Shown piece after piece: positions 56,108 through 64,000 of a stretch of DNA of 64,000 nt. Every line of letters begins with the position of its first letter. The stretch's first letter is position 1. Origin of the DNA: Sphaerospermopsis sp. SIO1G1 (GTDB lineage: Bacteria > Cyanobacteriota > Cyanobacteriia > Cyanobacteriales > Nostocaceae); assembly GCA_010672785.1 (NCBI GenBank), contig JAAHFX010000006.1, positions 249,574 to 313,573 of the forward strand, written 5' to 3'. The position numbers and the translations under genes are program-made. The notes beneath the pieces are model-generated. The model saw only the letters and a list, made by a program, of their open reading frames with translations. It was not told the origin of the DNA and made no database searches.

Positions 56108-56602
56108 AATTTATAAATGGATTTAATTGCTAGTTTGATATTACTTGGAAATTTAGGGGTTCAGGTTGTTAAGACTATGGGTTATGTATTCCTGCACTTG
56201 TCTGGGGAAAAATAACCTGAAACCGTGATCCATCATACCTTATAAATATGCGCCAAATTTATGAGGAAGTTAACCGCTGAAATGGAAAATACGAGTTATG
56301 AATATGAATTACGCATTTTTACTAAATGTCTGATTTGGAGATTGTTTCCTTTTGTCGCAATGACAGTATTTGCAGTAGGTTTTGGGTAAGTTATTATAAA
56401 ATTAAGCGCAGCATTACTTAATACCTATAATTATTTTCTTCTATCATTTCAGGACTTACGCAAAACATCCCTCAAACCCTCATTCCTCTGTATTCTCTGT
56501 GCCTGGAGTGGTTAGTTTATTCCATAGCTTGTGCGTAAGTCCTACATTTTATTAACTAAAGTCCTTAATCATAGTGCGTTACGAACTCCGTTCTAACACA
56601 CC
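56108..56602. other. Gene-free stretch with family A and family E copies
   Basis: 495 bp. The left part holds a GGAGATTGTTTCCTTTTGTCGCAATGACAG segment (about 56336-56366) related to one near 60188. Then come a family A element (56451-56543) and half of a family E element (56574-56609). No gene is visible. Confidence 0.65.
56451..56543. repeat. Family A element, copy 6
   Basis: A 93-bp copy with perfect AGGACTTACGCA and TGCGTAAGTCCT ends and core ATTCCTCTGTATTCTCTGTGCC, nearly the same as copies 2 and 7. Confidence 0.9.
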
Positions 56603-56609
56603 CTACAAT
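56574..56609. repeat. Family E half-element within the 3' end of the LpxB-like gene
   Basis: GTGCGTTACGAACTCCGTTCTAACACACCCTACAAT is the reverse complement of the left half of the family E element at 26656. The TAG stop of the LpxB-like gene comes from the TGTAGGGTG of this element. Confidence 0.8.
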
Positions 56610-57841
56610 ACCATCATTTTCTTAACTAAAGTGGCTAACTTTTCCGCTGCACCACCTTCACCTCTCACACTGCGTAATTTATCTTTTATATCTGCTAATT
56701 TTTGAGGATGATCTAAAAAGTCTACAACCATTTCTCCTAATTCTTTGGGTTTTAATTTCCCTACAACTTCTGGTACAACTTCTGCTTGGGCCCAAATATT
56801 TGGCCAAGCTAATAAACCTTTATTTCTTAAAAACCACCAATTAATTAATTTAGCAAAACTAGAACCAACTCCCGGTAAATTTGCTAATAAACCTGGTAAA
56901 CCATCCCATGAACGCATAGCGTCTAATTGTTGCGTGGGTAATAATACAATCATCGGTATTCCTAAAGCTCCTAATTCTGCGGTATTTGCACCGACGGTAG
57001 TTAAACAAATGGAGCATTGAGATAATAAATGATAGGCAGGATTTTCTTGTTTTAATTCTACTTTTAAACCACTATAAGTGTGTAAGTAATTATCTTGTAA
57101 AATTGCACCTGAAAATTCAAAATCATGGGTAAATTGATTCTGTTGAGGATTGGCAAAACTAGCTAAAGTTGGTAAATCTAAGGTAGGAGCAACGGGAATA
57201 AAAAACTTAATGTCTGGTTTTTGGTTGTGAATATATTCAGCAATTGCTAAAGTCAAAGGTACACCTTGGGTTAATTTAGATTTTTTTGAACCTGGTAAAA
57301 TCCCAATAATTTCATTTCCCGTTTTTCCTGTTTCTCCATTTTTCCATGTCTCTGCTTCTCCTGCTGCTTCTAACATCAAATCACCAACAACATGAAACTT
57401 ATCAGCATATTTTGAGTGAACATTTTTAATGACTTGGGGTTTCATCACCGCAAAACAATCTATAAAATTATGCCACCGAGCTTCCCATTCTGCATAAACT
57501 AAGGTTTTATAACCTAATCTTTTACCAATAATTATAGGAAAAACTTGATCTCCACCCAAGAAAATGACTATACCTTGCTTTCTCCAATCCCAATTATCAT
57601 AGGTTTTTCCTGTTAATAAAAACTTCCAAAAATGCTCAGGTGCTTGAACTCGATTAACTTGAGAATAAGAACTAGCAATATTTGCTTCTTGGCCGCTAGC
57701 ATGGGGACAAGGTGATAAAATTACAGATATTCTCATTTGATAAATATCATTTCCCAATTGTTTTCTTAATGCTTGAACAACTGGACGCACCCAAGTAGTA
57801 ACTTCACCAGGACCATTAGAAAGAATGATAATATCAGTCAT
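56603..57841 (-). CDS. Lipid-A-disaccharide-synthase-like glycosyltransferase
   Basis: A 412-residue protein of the cyanobacterial LpxB-like group. It begins MTDIIILSNGPGEVTTWVRP and has the GT-B type features VIFLGGDQVFPIIIGKRLGY, KFHVVGDLMLEAAGE, GILPGSKKSK and TTVGANTAELGALGIPMIVLLPTQQ. Standard LpxB joins UDP-diacylglucosamine and lipid X. Cyanobacteria have altered lipid A, and these relatives may act on another glycolipid; substrate is not proven. The C-terminal codons ATGGTATTGTAG come from a repeat insertion, so the end may differ from relatives. Orientation agrees with the UDG gene. Confidence 0.82.
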   Translation of the reverse strand: MTDIIILSNGPGEVTTWVRPVVQALRKQLGNDIYQMRISVILSPCPHASGQEANIASSYSQVNRVQAPEHFWKFLLTGKTYDNWDWRKQGIVIFLGGDQVFPIIIGKRLGYKTLVYAEWEARWHNFIDCFAVMKPQVIKNVHSKYADKFHVVGDLMLEAAGEAETWKNGETGKTGNEIIGILPGSKKSKLTQGVPLTLAIAEYIHNQKPDIKFFIPVAPTLDLPTLASFANPQQNQFTHDFEFSGAILQDNYLHTYSGLKVELKQENPAYHLLSQCSICLTTVGANTAELGALGIPMIVLLPTQQLDAMRSWDGLPGLLANLPGVGSSFAKLINWWFLRNKGLLAWPNIWAQAEVVPEVVGKLKPKELGEMVVDFLDHPQKLADIKDKLRSVRGEGGAAEKLATLVKKMMVL

Positions 57842-57844
57842 GTT

Positions 57845-57905
57845 TTAATTCGTAATTCGTAATTCGTAATTCGTAATGCTCCCTTTGGGAGAGCTTCGCT
57901 AACGT
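57845..57905. repeat. AATTCGT STRR with GCTCCCTTTGGGAGAGCTTCGC insert
   Basis: Heptamers AATTCGT (four copies) are followed by GCTCCCTTTGGGAGAGCTTCGCTAACGTAATTT, the reverse-complement arrangement of the insert in 23420-23455. It fills the space between the LpxB-like gene and the UDG gene. Confidence 0.8.
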
Positions 57906-57923
57906 AATTTGTAGTTCGTTATT

Positions 57924-58607
57924 CTAAATTCTAAATTCTAAATTCTGATCATATTTAGCCTTAACAGCTTGAATATCTTGCCACATTAACCATTTCGGAG
58001 AACCTTTCTCTCTGGAAGGGTTTCGTAATAAATAAGAAGGATGGAAAATTGGCATACATAAATATCCTTCCCAGTCCATCCATTGACCACGAATTTTGGT
58101 AATTCCTTGTTTAATACCTGTAATTCCTTTAACTGCTGTTGCGCCGGTTAATAATATAATTTCAGGATTAATGAGGCGAATTTGTTCTAATAAATAGGGT
58201 TTACAAGCAGCCATTTCGTCAGGTGTAGGAACTCGGTTTTCCGGTGGTCTACATTTGACTATATTGCAAATATAAACATCTGTCTCTGTGTTCAGATTAA
58301 CAGATGCGAGAATTTTGTCTAATAATTGCCCAGACTTACCTACAAATGGTAAACCAGTTTCATCTTCTTGTTGACCTGGTGCTTCACCAATAATCATAAT
58401 TTTGGCTTGGAGGTTTCCCCTTCCCACTACAACATGAGTCCTATTTGTACTCAAACCACAACGACGACAGTTTTCGCAGTGCTTTGTTAATTCTGTGATG
58501 TCTGTGTAAGTATGAGCAGGGATAGGAATTTTTCCATCCCTAGGAATAGAGTCTTTTTGGTTGGAATTGGATTCTTCAAAAAGACTGAGTTGAGTGTTGC
58601 TGTTCAT
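57924..58607 (-). CDS. Family 4 uracil-DNA glycosylase (iron-sulfur)
   Basis: A 227-residue UDG of family 4 that removes uracil from DNA in base excision repair. The iron-sulfur ligands are visible: Cys-x2-Cys-x2-Cys-type CENCRRC near 43-49 and CRPPENR...ACKPYL near 118-135. Motif A reads GEAPGQQEDETGLPFVGKSG, and motif B reads HPSYLLRNPS. The order and length are those of the family. Upstream, 58608-58864 (257 bp) is AT-rich with no gene and no family A copy. Confidence 0.93.
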   Translation of the reverse strand: MNSNTQLSLFEESNSNQKDSIPRDGKIPIPAHTYTDITELTKHCENCRRCGLSTNRTHVVVGRGNLQAKIMIIGEAPGQQEDETGLPFVGKSGQLLDKILASVNLNTETDVYICNIVKCRPPENRVPTPDEMAACKPYLLEQIRLINPEIILLTGATAVKGITGIKQGITKIRGQWMDWEGYLCMPIFHPSYLLRNPSREKGSPKWLMWQDIQAVKAKYDQNLEFRI

Positions 58608-58864
58608 AACCCAATATGATTTACTTCAGCTAGGTTTTTGCTAAAGTAGATTTTTTGAATAGTAATGTTATTGATTTTCTATTGTATCAAGTTATAAGTA
58701 CCCAAGCAAAATTAATCAAACATATTGATTGAAAACCAAAATGTCTGTCTTTTTTAATTCTCATCCTGCACCACTAAGCTCTTCGTCTCTACAGAAACAC
58801 TTTTTTGGCAACCCCTGGTTAGAGAATAAGTTTCAGGATTTGGAAATGTCTTGTAGCGCAACCT

Positions 58865-59920
58865 TTACAATGCTTCTGGTGGGGAAATATTAACTCCTAA
58901 ACAAACACCTGTATCCTGAGATTCAGCTTCTTGTTGAGTGTTTATGTCAGATTTCTGGTTTGATTCACATAATGATGAAGATGCAGGAATAATGACTTGT
59001 GAGTTTTGCATAGTTGGGTAGTTTGTTTGTTGAGATATGAATGATAATCCTCCCAATGCGCTAGCTACAAGGGCAGTATAACCTATGTATAAATGTACAG
59101 GACTCACTTCTATATTGACTTGTCCTGATGATTTTTGATTGGCATACCAAGAAGGTAAAATAGATTTAGATTGATTAGACAGTGGAAAAGAATTAGCTAA
59201 AATCATACCATTTAACCCCAAGGCATTGGCCATGACACGGATAAAACCACGAATTATGACTTCTTCTGGTAGTAAATCAAAGTTGGCATTTTCCACCGCC
59301 TCCATTTGATGGATGGAAATGTGGGTATAGATATTGAGTTTTTGCAGTGTTAAACCTTGAGCTTCTCTTGCTTCCCGGAGTTGTTCACCAATTTGACGTA
59401 GACTTTCTTGACGTTGCTGTGCTAGTTGTTGGGCTTTTCTTTGACGTTTAGAAAGTCTTTGGTTTGGCCATAACCATTGAATTGGTTTTATTTTGTCTGT
59501 TGTCTGGGTACTGACTTCAGTTTTATTTGTTACTTCTGCGACTGGATTTGTTGCTGGAGTTGTGGAATTTGCACAGACAGATAAAGTATCTGATTGTTCT
59601 TGTTGTTCTTCTTGGAGATTAGAGACTTGAGTGGGATTTTCGATCACGGAATTGTCTGTGACTTTATCTATATCATTTTTTTCAGTAAACTGTTTAAATG
59701 CTAAGGTAATTGCTTCTCTACCTACAGCTTTAAATAGATTTTTAGCTTGTTCTTCTGATGAACCCAGTAATTTCTGTACATTCGCCACAGCTAGGCGATA
59801 AACTTTACTACGGTGTAGTTCAGCTTCTATATTTCTCAGTAGCGATCGCAATTCATCCTTACTAATTTTAACAGTAGAATTCCCAGGAATGTTCAGTAAA
59901 TATGCAGATGCCGTAGTCAT
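58865..59920 (-). CDS. Helix-turn-helix, RodZ-like membrane protein
   Basis: A 351-residue protein from ATG 59920; a longer frame begins at 59980, but its first 20 residues are hydrophobic and come before the family-like MTTASAYLL start, and GGAG lies 11 bp upstream of 59920. The N-terminal 90 residues are a helical module (KISKDELRSLLRNIEAELHR). A low-complexity linker follows. The Cro/C1-type HTH has LREAREAQGLTLQKLNIYTH and IHQMEAVENANFDLLPEEVI, as in RodZ. A membrane-segment candidate follows (LYIGYTALVASALGGLSFIS). RodZ links the cell-shape cytoskeleton to the membrane, so a shape or division role is inferred. No other RodZ domain is visible. Confidence 0.72.
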   Translation of the reverse strand: MTTASAYLLNIPGNSTVKISKDELRSLLRNIEAELHRSKVYRLAVANVQKLLGSSEEQAKNLFKAVGREAITLAFKQFTEKNDIDKVTDNSVIENPTQVSNLQEEQQEQSDTLSVCANSTTPATNPVAEVTNKTEVSTQTTDKIKPIQWLWPNQRLSKRQRKAQQLAQQRQESLRQIGEQLREAREAQGLTLQKLNIYTHISIHQMEAVENANFDLLPEEVIIRGFIRVMANALGLNGMILANSFPLSNQSKSILPSWYANQKSSGQVNIEVSPVHLYIGYTALVASALGGLSFISQQTNYPTMQNSQVIIPASSSLCESNQKSDINTQQEAESQDTGVCLGVNISPPEAL

Positions 59921-60067
59921 AATTTCAGTTTCTCCAAGGATTGGGATAAACAGTAATATTATCTGTATCATTTCTTCCATGAATCATGAAGACATCCGGA
60001 CTTTCATGTATGATTTTCAACTGGCAATTACTAAAAGTTAGAAATGTAAGAAATTGCTCAGATTATG

Positions 60068-60125
60068 AATGTTATCAGTTATCAGTTGTCAGTTATCAGT
60101 TGTCAGTTGTCAGTTATCAGTTATT
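60068..60125. repeat. STRR array (TTATCAGTTGTCAG)
   Basis: About eight 7-bp units of TTATCAG and TTGTCAG. The 416-bp gap between the HTH gene (59920) and the gatA stop also carries a GATTGCGTCCTTTCGTTGCAATGA segment (about 60187-60210), related to one near 56336, and a family G copy (below). Confidence 0.8.
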
Positions 60126-60239
60126 AATTATTAATACCTATAGCTGAAGCAAGAGGTTTGAAATCAAGTCGGGGTTTTAGATTGCGATTGCGTCCTTTCG
60201 TTGCAATGAGACTATTTGAAGTATATTTTACGTAAGTCC

Positions 60240-60330
60240 TAACGAATTAATAATTCGTAAGACTCCCTTTAAGAGAATTACGTAAGCGAAGCTCTCCCGA
60301 AGGGAGCATTACGAATTAAAAATTACGAAT
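60240..60330. repeat. AATTCGT/AATTACG element with GCTCTCCCGAAGGGAGC hairpin
   Basis: ACGTAAGCGAAGCTCTCCCGAAGGGAGCATTACGAATT is the fullest copy of the insert seen at 23420, 23479 and 57866. GCTCTCCC-GAAGGGAGC can form a hairpin. Adjacent AATTACG units match the STRR at 23325-23525. Confidence 0.8.
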
Positions 60331-60336
60331 TATTTA

Positions 60337-61794
60337 TCAATTTATTTTCGCTGTTTGCTGATGCCAATTAGTCGCTTGTTCATAGGCATAAGCTACTTGG
60401 AAAAGTTGATCTTCTCCTAAAACTTTACCAATTAATTGTAAGCCAATGGGTAGACCTTGACTATCAAAACCACAGGGTAAACTGATACCTGGTAAACCAG
60501 CAAGGTTCACAGGAATAGTCATTAAATCATTGAGGTACATACTCAAGGGATCAGTAATTTTTTCACCTGCTTTAAATGCAGTAGTAGGTGTAGTAGGAGT
60601 TACTAAAACATCAACTTTTTCAAAAGCTTTTTCAAAGTCTTCTTTAATTAAAGTCCGGACTTTTTGAGCTTTTAAATAATAAGCATCATAATAACCGGCA
60701 CTAAGGGCATAAGTCCCAATCATAATCCGGCGTTTAACTTCTGTACCAAAACCCATAGCACGAGTGCGGGTATACATAGAAAGTAGATTATCAGCTTCCT
60801 TGGAGCGTGCGCCATATTTTACACCGTCGTAGCGAGCGAGGTTAGCAGATGCTTCGGAGGGGGCGATAATGTAATAACTGGGAACACCGTAACGGAAACG
60901 AGGACAGGAAATTTGTTGTACTTCTGCACCCAAACTTTCTAATTGAGCGATCGCTCTGTTGACTGCTTCCTCAACTTCTGGATCTAAACCTTCTCCAAAA
61001 GTTTCTTTAATTACACCAATTTTGAGTTTTTTACCTTTTAAATCTGGTGTTAAATTGGCTGTGTAATCGGGAATTTCTACTTTTAAACTGGTGGAGTCTT
61101 GAGAATCATAACCTGCGATCGCATTTAATAAAATTGCTGCATCTTCCACAGTTCTCCCAAATGGCCCAATTTGATCTAAAGATGAAGCATAAGCCACTAA
61201 TCCATAACGAGAAACTAAGCCATAGGTGGGTTTCATTCCCACTACACCACAAAAAGCCGCCGGTTGACGAATTGAACCTCCGGTGTCAGAACCCAAAGAT
61301 ACAAGACATTCCTCCGCCGCTACCGCAGCAGCAGAACCACCGGAAGAACCACCAGGAACACAGGAAATATTCCAAGGGTTGGCGGTTGTTTGATAGGCGG
61401 AATTTTCTGTGGAACTTCCCATTGCAAATTCATCTAAGTTGGTTTTACCAACTGTGACTGCACCTGCTTGGTTTAATTTTTGGGTAACGGTTGATTCGTA
61501 GGGAGGGATAAAATTTTCGAGAATTTTAGAAGCGCAGGTAGTGGGAATTCCCTGAGTACACATATTATCTTTTACACCAATGGGAATTCCGGCTAAGATG
61601 CCAATTTCTTCCCCATTAGCTATTTTTGCATCCACAGCACGAGCTTGTTCTAAGGCCTGTTCAGTTGTTACAGTTAGGAAACTGTGTAGTTTTGGTTCTA
61701 ATGTTTGAATACGATCTAGAGCTTGTTGAGTAATTTCAACAGCAGAACGTTCTTTTTTTACTAGCTGTTTGTGCAACTCGCGGATGGATGTCAT
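60337..61794 (-). CDS. gatA: Aspartyl/glutamyl-tRNA amidotransferase subunit A
   Basis: GatA (485 residues) is the amidase subunit that supplies ammonia to convert Glu-tRNA(Gln), and often Asp-tRNA(Asn), to the amidated form. The Ser-cis-Ser-Lys triad is intact: Lys75 in GIPIGVKDN, Ser150 in [11 protein letters not shown], and Ser174 in [12 protein letters not shown]. The rest follows the family, including [20 protein letters not shown] and the C-terminal [20 protein letters not shown]. Cyanobacteria generally lack GlnRS, so the GatCAB route is needed for Gln-tRNA. gatB and gatC are not in this window. It is divergent from alaS. Confidence 0.97.
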   Translation of the reverse strand: MTSIRELHKQLVKKERSAVEITQQALDRIQTLEPKLHSFLTVTTEQALEQARAVDAKIANGEEIGILAGIPIGVKDNMCTQGIPTTCASKILENFIPPYESTVTQKLNQAGAVTVGKTNLDEFAMGSSTENSAYQTTANPWNISCVPGGSSGGSAAAVAAEECLVSLGSDTGGSIRQPAAFCGVVGMKPTYGLVSRYGLVAYASSLDQIGPFGRTVEDAAILLNAIAGYDSQDSTSLKVEIPDYTANLTPDLKGKKLKIGVIKETFGEGLDPEVEEAVNRAIAQLESLGAEVQQISCPRFRYGVPSYYIIAPSEASANLARYDGVKYGARSKEADNLLSMYTRTRAMGFGTEVKRRIMIGTYALSAGYYDAYYLKAQKVRTLIKEDFEKAFEKVDVLVTPTTPTTAFKAGEKITDPLSMYLNDLMTIPVNLAGLPGISLPCGFDSQGLPIGLQLIGKVLGEDQLFQVAYAYEQATNWHQQTAKIN

Positions 61795-62555
61795 AAATAT
61801 TTTTTCTCTTTAATATTCAAGTCTCTGATTTTAGCATTTACAGGTGTGGGGATGGTGTTTTTTGGTTGATGGGCTGTTCTTACGGCAGCATCCCAAATGT
61901 ATCAGTTTATTTTTTCTGGGACTATACCAGGAGTTACGCAAAATATCTCTTGTAACCCTCATTCCTCTGTGTTCTCTGTGCCTGGAGTGGTTAGTTTATT
62001 CCATAGCTTGTGCGTAAGTCTTATATCCAACTCTTGAAACTGTTCCCTATTCCCTAATCTCCACATATCACTTTTTGCTGCAAAACCCTACCTTAAAAAC
62101 TGATATTAATGAACCACGAAGAAGCGAAGAACACGAAGGTAAGAAGACAGAAGAGAATTTTTAGAGAAAGTCAATATTAAAGAAGGATTCAAGATGTACT
62201 ATTTTTTGAGAAATCAAAGCATAGTTCTATAGAAAAATTGCGGTAAAAATTAAAAGTATTGTAGGGTGTGTTAGAACGGAGTTCGTAAAGCACCATTATC
62301 AAAGGTTTAGTTCGTTAGGCTATCATTTTAGCGAAGCCATTCCCGAATTGACTTACATAAACTACGTGTCTTTTCAAGAATAAAATATTATCCTTATATA
62401 TTGCATTAAAATATGCTGTGACAAAGTGCATCTGACCTCCTCAAATCAGTTTTTACTGAAAGTATGTCTGAAAAGTTTTGAGAATGTCTCTACAATTGTA
62501 GAATATAAGCCTTTCCACTGTTTTACGCTCATTAAATTCGATTTCTTAAACACTC
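61795..62555. other. Gene-free repeat-bearing stretch between gatA and alaS
   Basis: 0.76 kb. It contains family A copy 7 (61929-62022), an ACTTTTTGCTGCAAAACCCTA end (62069-62088), an ACCACGAAGAAGCGAAGAACACGAAGG repeat (62112-62138), and a family E copy (about 62257-62400). Unique sequence from 62400 to 62555 should hold the alaS promoter. No gene is visible. Confidence 0.7.
61929..62022. repeat. Family A element, copy 7
   Basis: Ends AGGAGTTACGCA and TGCGTAAGTCTT, each with one or two changes from consensus, enclose the same core (ATTCCTCTGTGTTCTCTGTGCC, GTTAGTTTATTCCATAGCTTG) as copies 2 and 6. Confidence 0.85.
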
Positions 62556-64000
62556 ATGTCATCAAATTCTCAGTATCTTAGCGGTAACGATATTCGCCAA
62601 AAATTCCTTGACTTTTATACCGAAAAAGGACACCAACCCCTCCCCAGTGCATCTTTAGTACCAGAAGATCCCACCGTACTGCTAACCATTGCAGGGATGC
62701 TACCATTTAAACCCATATTTTTAGGACAGCGGACTCCGGAATTCAAACGCGCTACCACCTCTCAAAAGTGTATCCGTACCAATGATATCGAAAATGTAGG
62801 TAGAACAAAACGCCATCATACATTTTTTGAAATGTTAGGTAATTTTAGCTTTGGTGATTATTTTAAAGAACAAGCGATCGCCTGGGGATGGGAAATTTCT
62901 ACTCAGGTTTTTGGTATTTCTCCTAACAATTTAGTAGTTAGTGTTTTTGAAGACGATGACGAAGCATTTGACATTTGGAAAGACAAAATTGGTGTGAATG
63001 AAAAGCGCATCAAACGTATGGGAGAAGATGATAATTTTTGGGTTTCTGGCCCTACTGGCCCTTGTGGCCCTTGTTCAGAAATTTATTATGATTTTCACCC
63101 AGAATTAGGGGATGATAACATTGATTTAGAAGATGATACCCGGTTTATCGAGTTTTATAACTTGGTATTTATGCAATATAATCGCGATGTAGAAGGAAAT
63201 CTCACTCCTTTAGAAAATAAAAACATTGATACAGGAATGGGTTTAGAGAGAATGGCGCAAATTCTCCAAAATGTTCCTAACAATTATGAAACAGATTTGA
63301 TTTTTCCCATTATTGATAGTGCGGCAAAAATTGCTAACATTGACTATCATAAAAGTGATGAAAAAACGAAGGTTTCTTTAAAAGTAATTGGTGATCATGT
63401 CCGTTCTGTTGTTCACATGATTGCCGATCAAATTCGTGCTTCTAATATGGGAAGAGGTTACGTTTTAAGAAGGTTAATTCGGCGTGTAGTTAGACATGGA
63501 AGATTAATAGGAATTTCCGGTACATTTATTAACCAAGTAGCAGAAACAGCAATTTCTTTATCTGAAGCAGTTTATCCTAATTTAAGAACAAGAGAAAAAG
63601 CAATTAAAGCAGAATTAGAACGAGAAGAAGCTAATTTCTTGAAAACCTTAGATAACGGTGAAAAACTTTTAGATGAAGTTATTTCCGAAATTAAACAAAA
63701 AGGTCAAACTGTTATTAGTGGTGAAAGTGCTTTTACTCTATATGATACCTTTGGTTTCCCCTTAGAATTAACCCAAGAAATCGCCGAAGAAAATCAACTA
63801 ACTGTTGATATTGATGGTTTTAATGTGGGAATGCAAAAACAAATAGATCGTGCAAAAGCAGCACACCAAACTATTGATTTAACCGTCCAAGGTTCTTTAG
63901 ATCAATTAGCAGAACATATCCACTCTACCGAATTTTTAGGATATACCCAAAACCAAGCAACAGCAAAAGTTGAAGTATTGTTAGTTAATGGTATTTCCCA
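62556..64000 (+). CDS. alaS: Alanyl-tRNA synthetase (3' end cut by window edge)
   Basis: AlaRS, a class II synthetase, charges tRNA(Ala). The N-terminal 481 codons are present, from ATG at 62556, with no stop up to the window edge. Class II motif 1 lies in [24 protein letters not shown], and motif 2 in [18 protein letters not shown] with [17 protein letters not shown]. Motif 3 is GMGLERMA near 230, and then [22 protein letters not shown] marks the tRNA-recognition domain. The editing and oligomerisation parts lie beyond the window. The frame is complete as far as it can be seen. Confidence 0.97.
   Translation, partial: MSSNSQYLSGNDIRQKFLDFYTEKGHQPLPSASLVPEDPTVLLTIAGMLPFKPIFLGQRTPEFKRATTSQKCIRTNDIENVGRTKRHHTFFEMLGNFSFGDYFKEQAIAWGWEISTQVFGISPNNLVVSVFEDDDEAFDIWKDKIGVNEKRIKRMGEDDNFWVSGPTGPCGPCSEIYYDFHPELGDDNIDLEDDTRFIEFYNLVFMQYNRDVEGNLTPLENKNIDTGMGLERMAQILQNVPNNYETDLIFPIIDSAAKIANIDYHKSDEKTKVSLKVIGDHVRSVVHMIADQIRASNMGRGYVLRRLIRRVVRHGRLIGISGTFINQVAETAISLSEAVYPNLRTREKAIKAELEREEANFLKTLDNGEKLLDEVISEIKQKGQTVISGESAFTLYDTFGFPLELTQEIAEENQLTVDIDGFNVGMQKQIDRAKAAHQTIDLTVQGSLDQLAEHIHSTEFLGYTQNQATAKVEVLLVNGIS

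Noticed and set aside
1..64000. rRNA and tRNA genes
   Set aside because: No rRNA sequence and no convincing tRNA cloverleaf with TTCRANNC loop was seen by eye; a tRNA search program would be decisive.

Overview
The window comes from a filamentous, probably heterocyst-forming cyanobacterium (Nostocales, Anabaena/Nostoc-like). The evidence is AT-rich DNA, many HIP1 palindromes (GCGATCGC) inside genes, intergenic arrays of 7-bp short tandem repeats (STRR) as described for this group, and cyanobacterial or chloroplast-lineage families (Tab2/DUF1092, DUF1995, DUF3153, RNB/Zam-like, LpxB-like). I saw no rRNA, no convincing tRNA, no CRISPR array, no prophage and no intact transposase. Taxonomy below the order cannot be fixed from the sequence.

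1-10.7 kb is read leftward: a membrane protein cut by the window edge, an ABC1/AarF kinase-like protein, Mfd, a fused PabA-PabB aminodeoxychorismate synthase, an aldo/keto reductase and RpiA. 10.9-30.4 kb is mostly rightward: an SLH protein, Dxs, an RNB-family protein with a degenerate catalytic cluster followed 14 bp later by UbiX, a LapA-like membrane protein, a STAND/NB-ARC ATPase, AroK, ArgB, a TPR/DUF3153 membrane pair, an alpha/beta hydrolase, and an SdrD_B/DUF11-type surface protein whose 5' end is frameshifted.

30.8-41.2 kb holds a Tab2-family RNA-binding protein, a TldE/PmbA protein, a ClC-CBS-USP fusion with Gln at the gating-Glu position, a membrane adenylate cyclase, and an overlapping pair encoding an XPB-like helicase and a Bax1/DUF790-like nuclease. 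41.3-55.3 kb holds an Rpn-type nuclease, a VWA protein, a ferritin-like protein, a two-domain histidine phosphatase, a PyrC-like protein lacking canonical metal ligands, a radical SAM activase and a 1460-residue TPR-CHAT protein with 21 units in exact 120-bp register. 55.4-64 kb holds DUF1995, an LpxB-like protein, family-4 uracil-DNA glycosylase, an HTH/RodZ-like protein, GatA and the 5' part of AlaS.

The core genes are housekeeping: isoprenoid, folate, shikimate and arginine synthesis, pentose phosphate, tRNA charging and DNA repair. The unusual content is in repeats and in protein architecture. Intergenic DNA is packed with several families of small inverted-repeat-ended elements and STRR arrays, which in places supply the start or stop codon of a neighbouring gene. 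The strongest candidates for follow-up are the XPB-Bax1-like pair, the nested duplicated surface-protein module, the TPR-CHAT array, the three enzymes with altered catalytic residues, and the mobile-looking repeat families.
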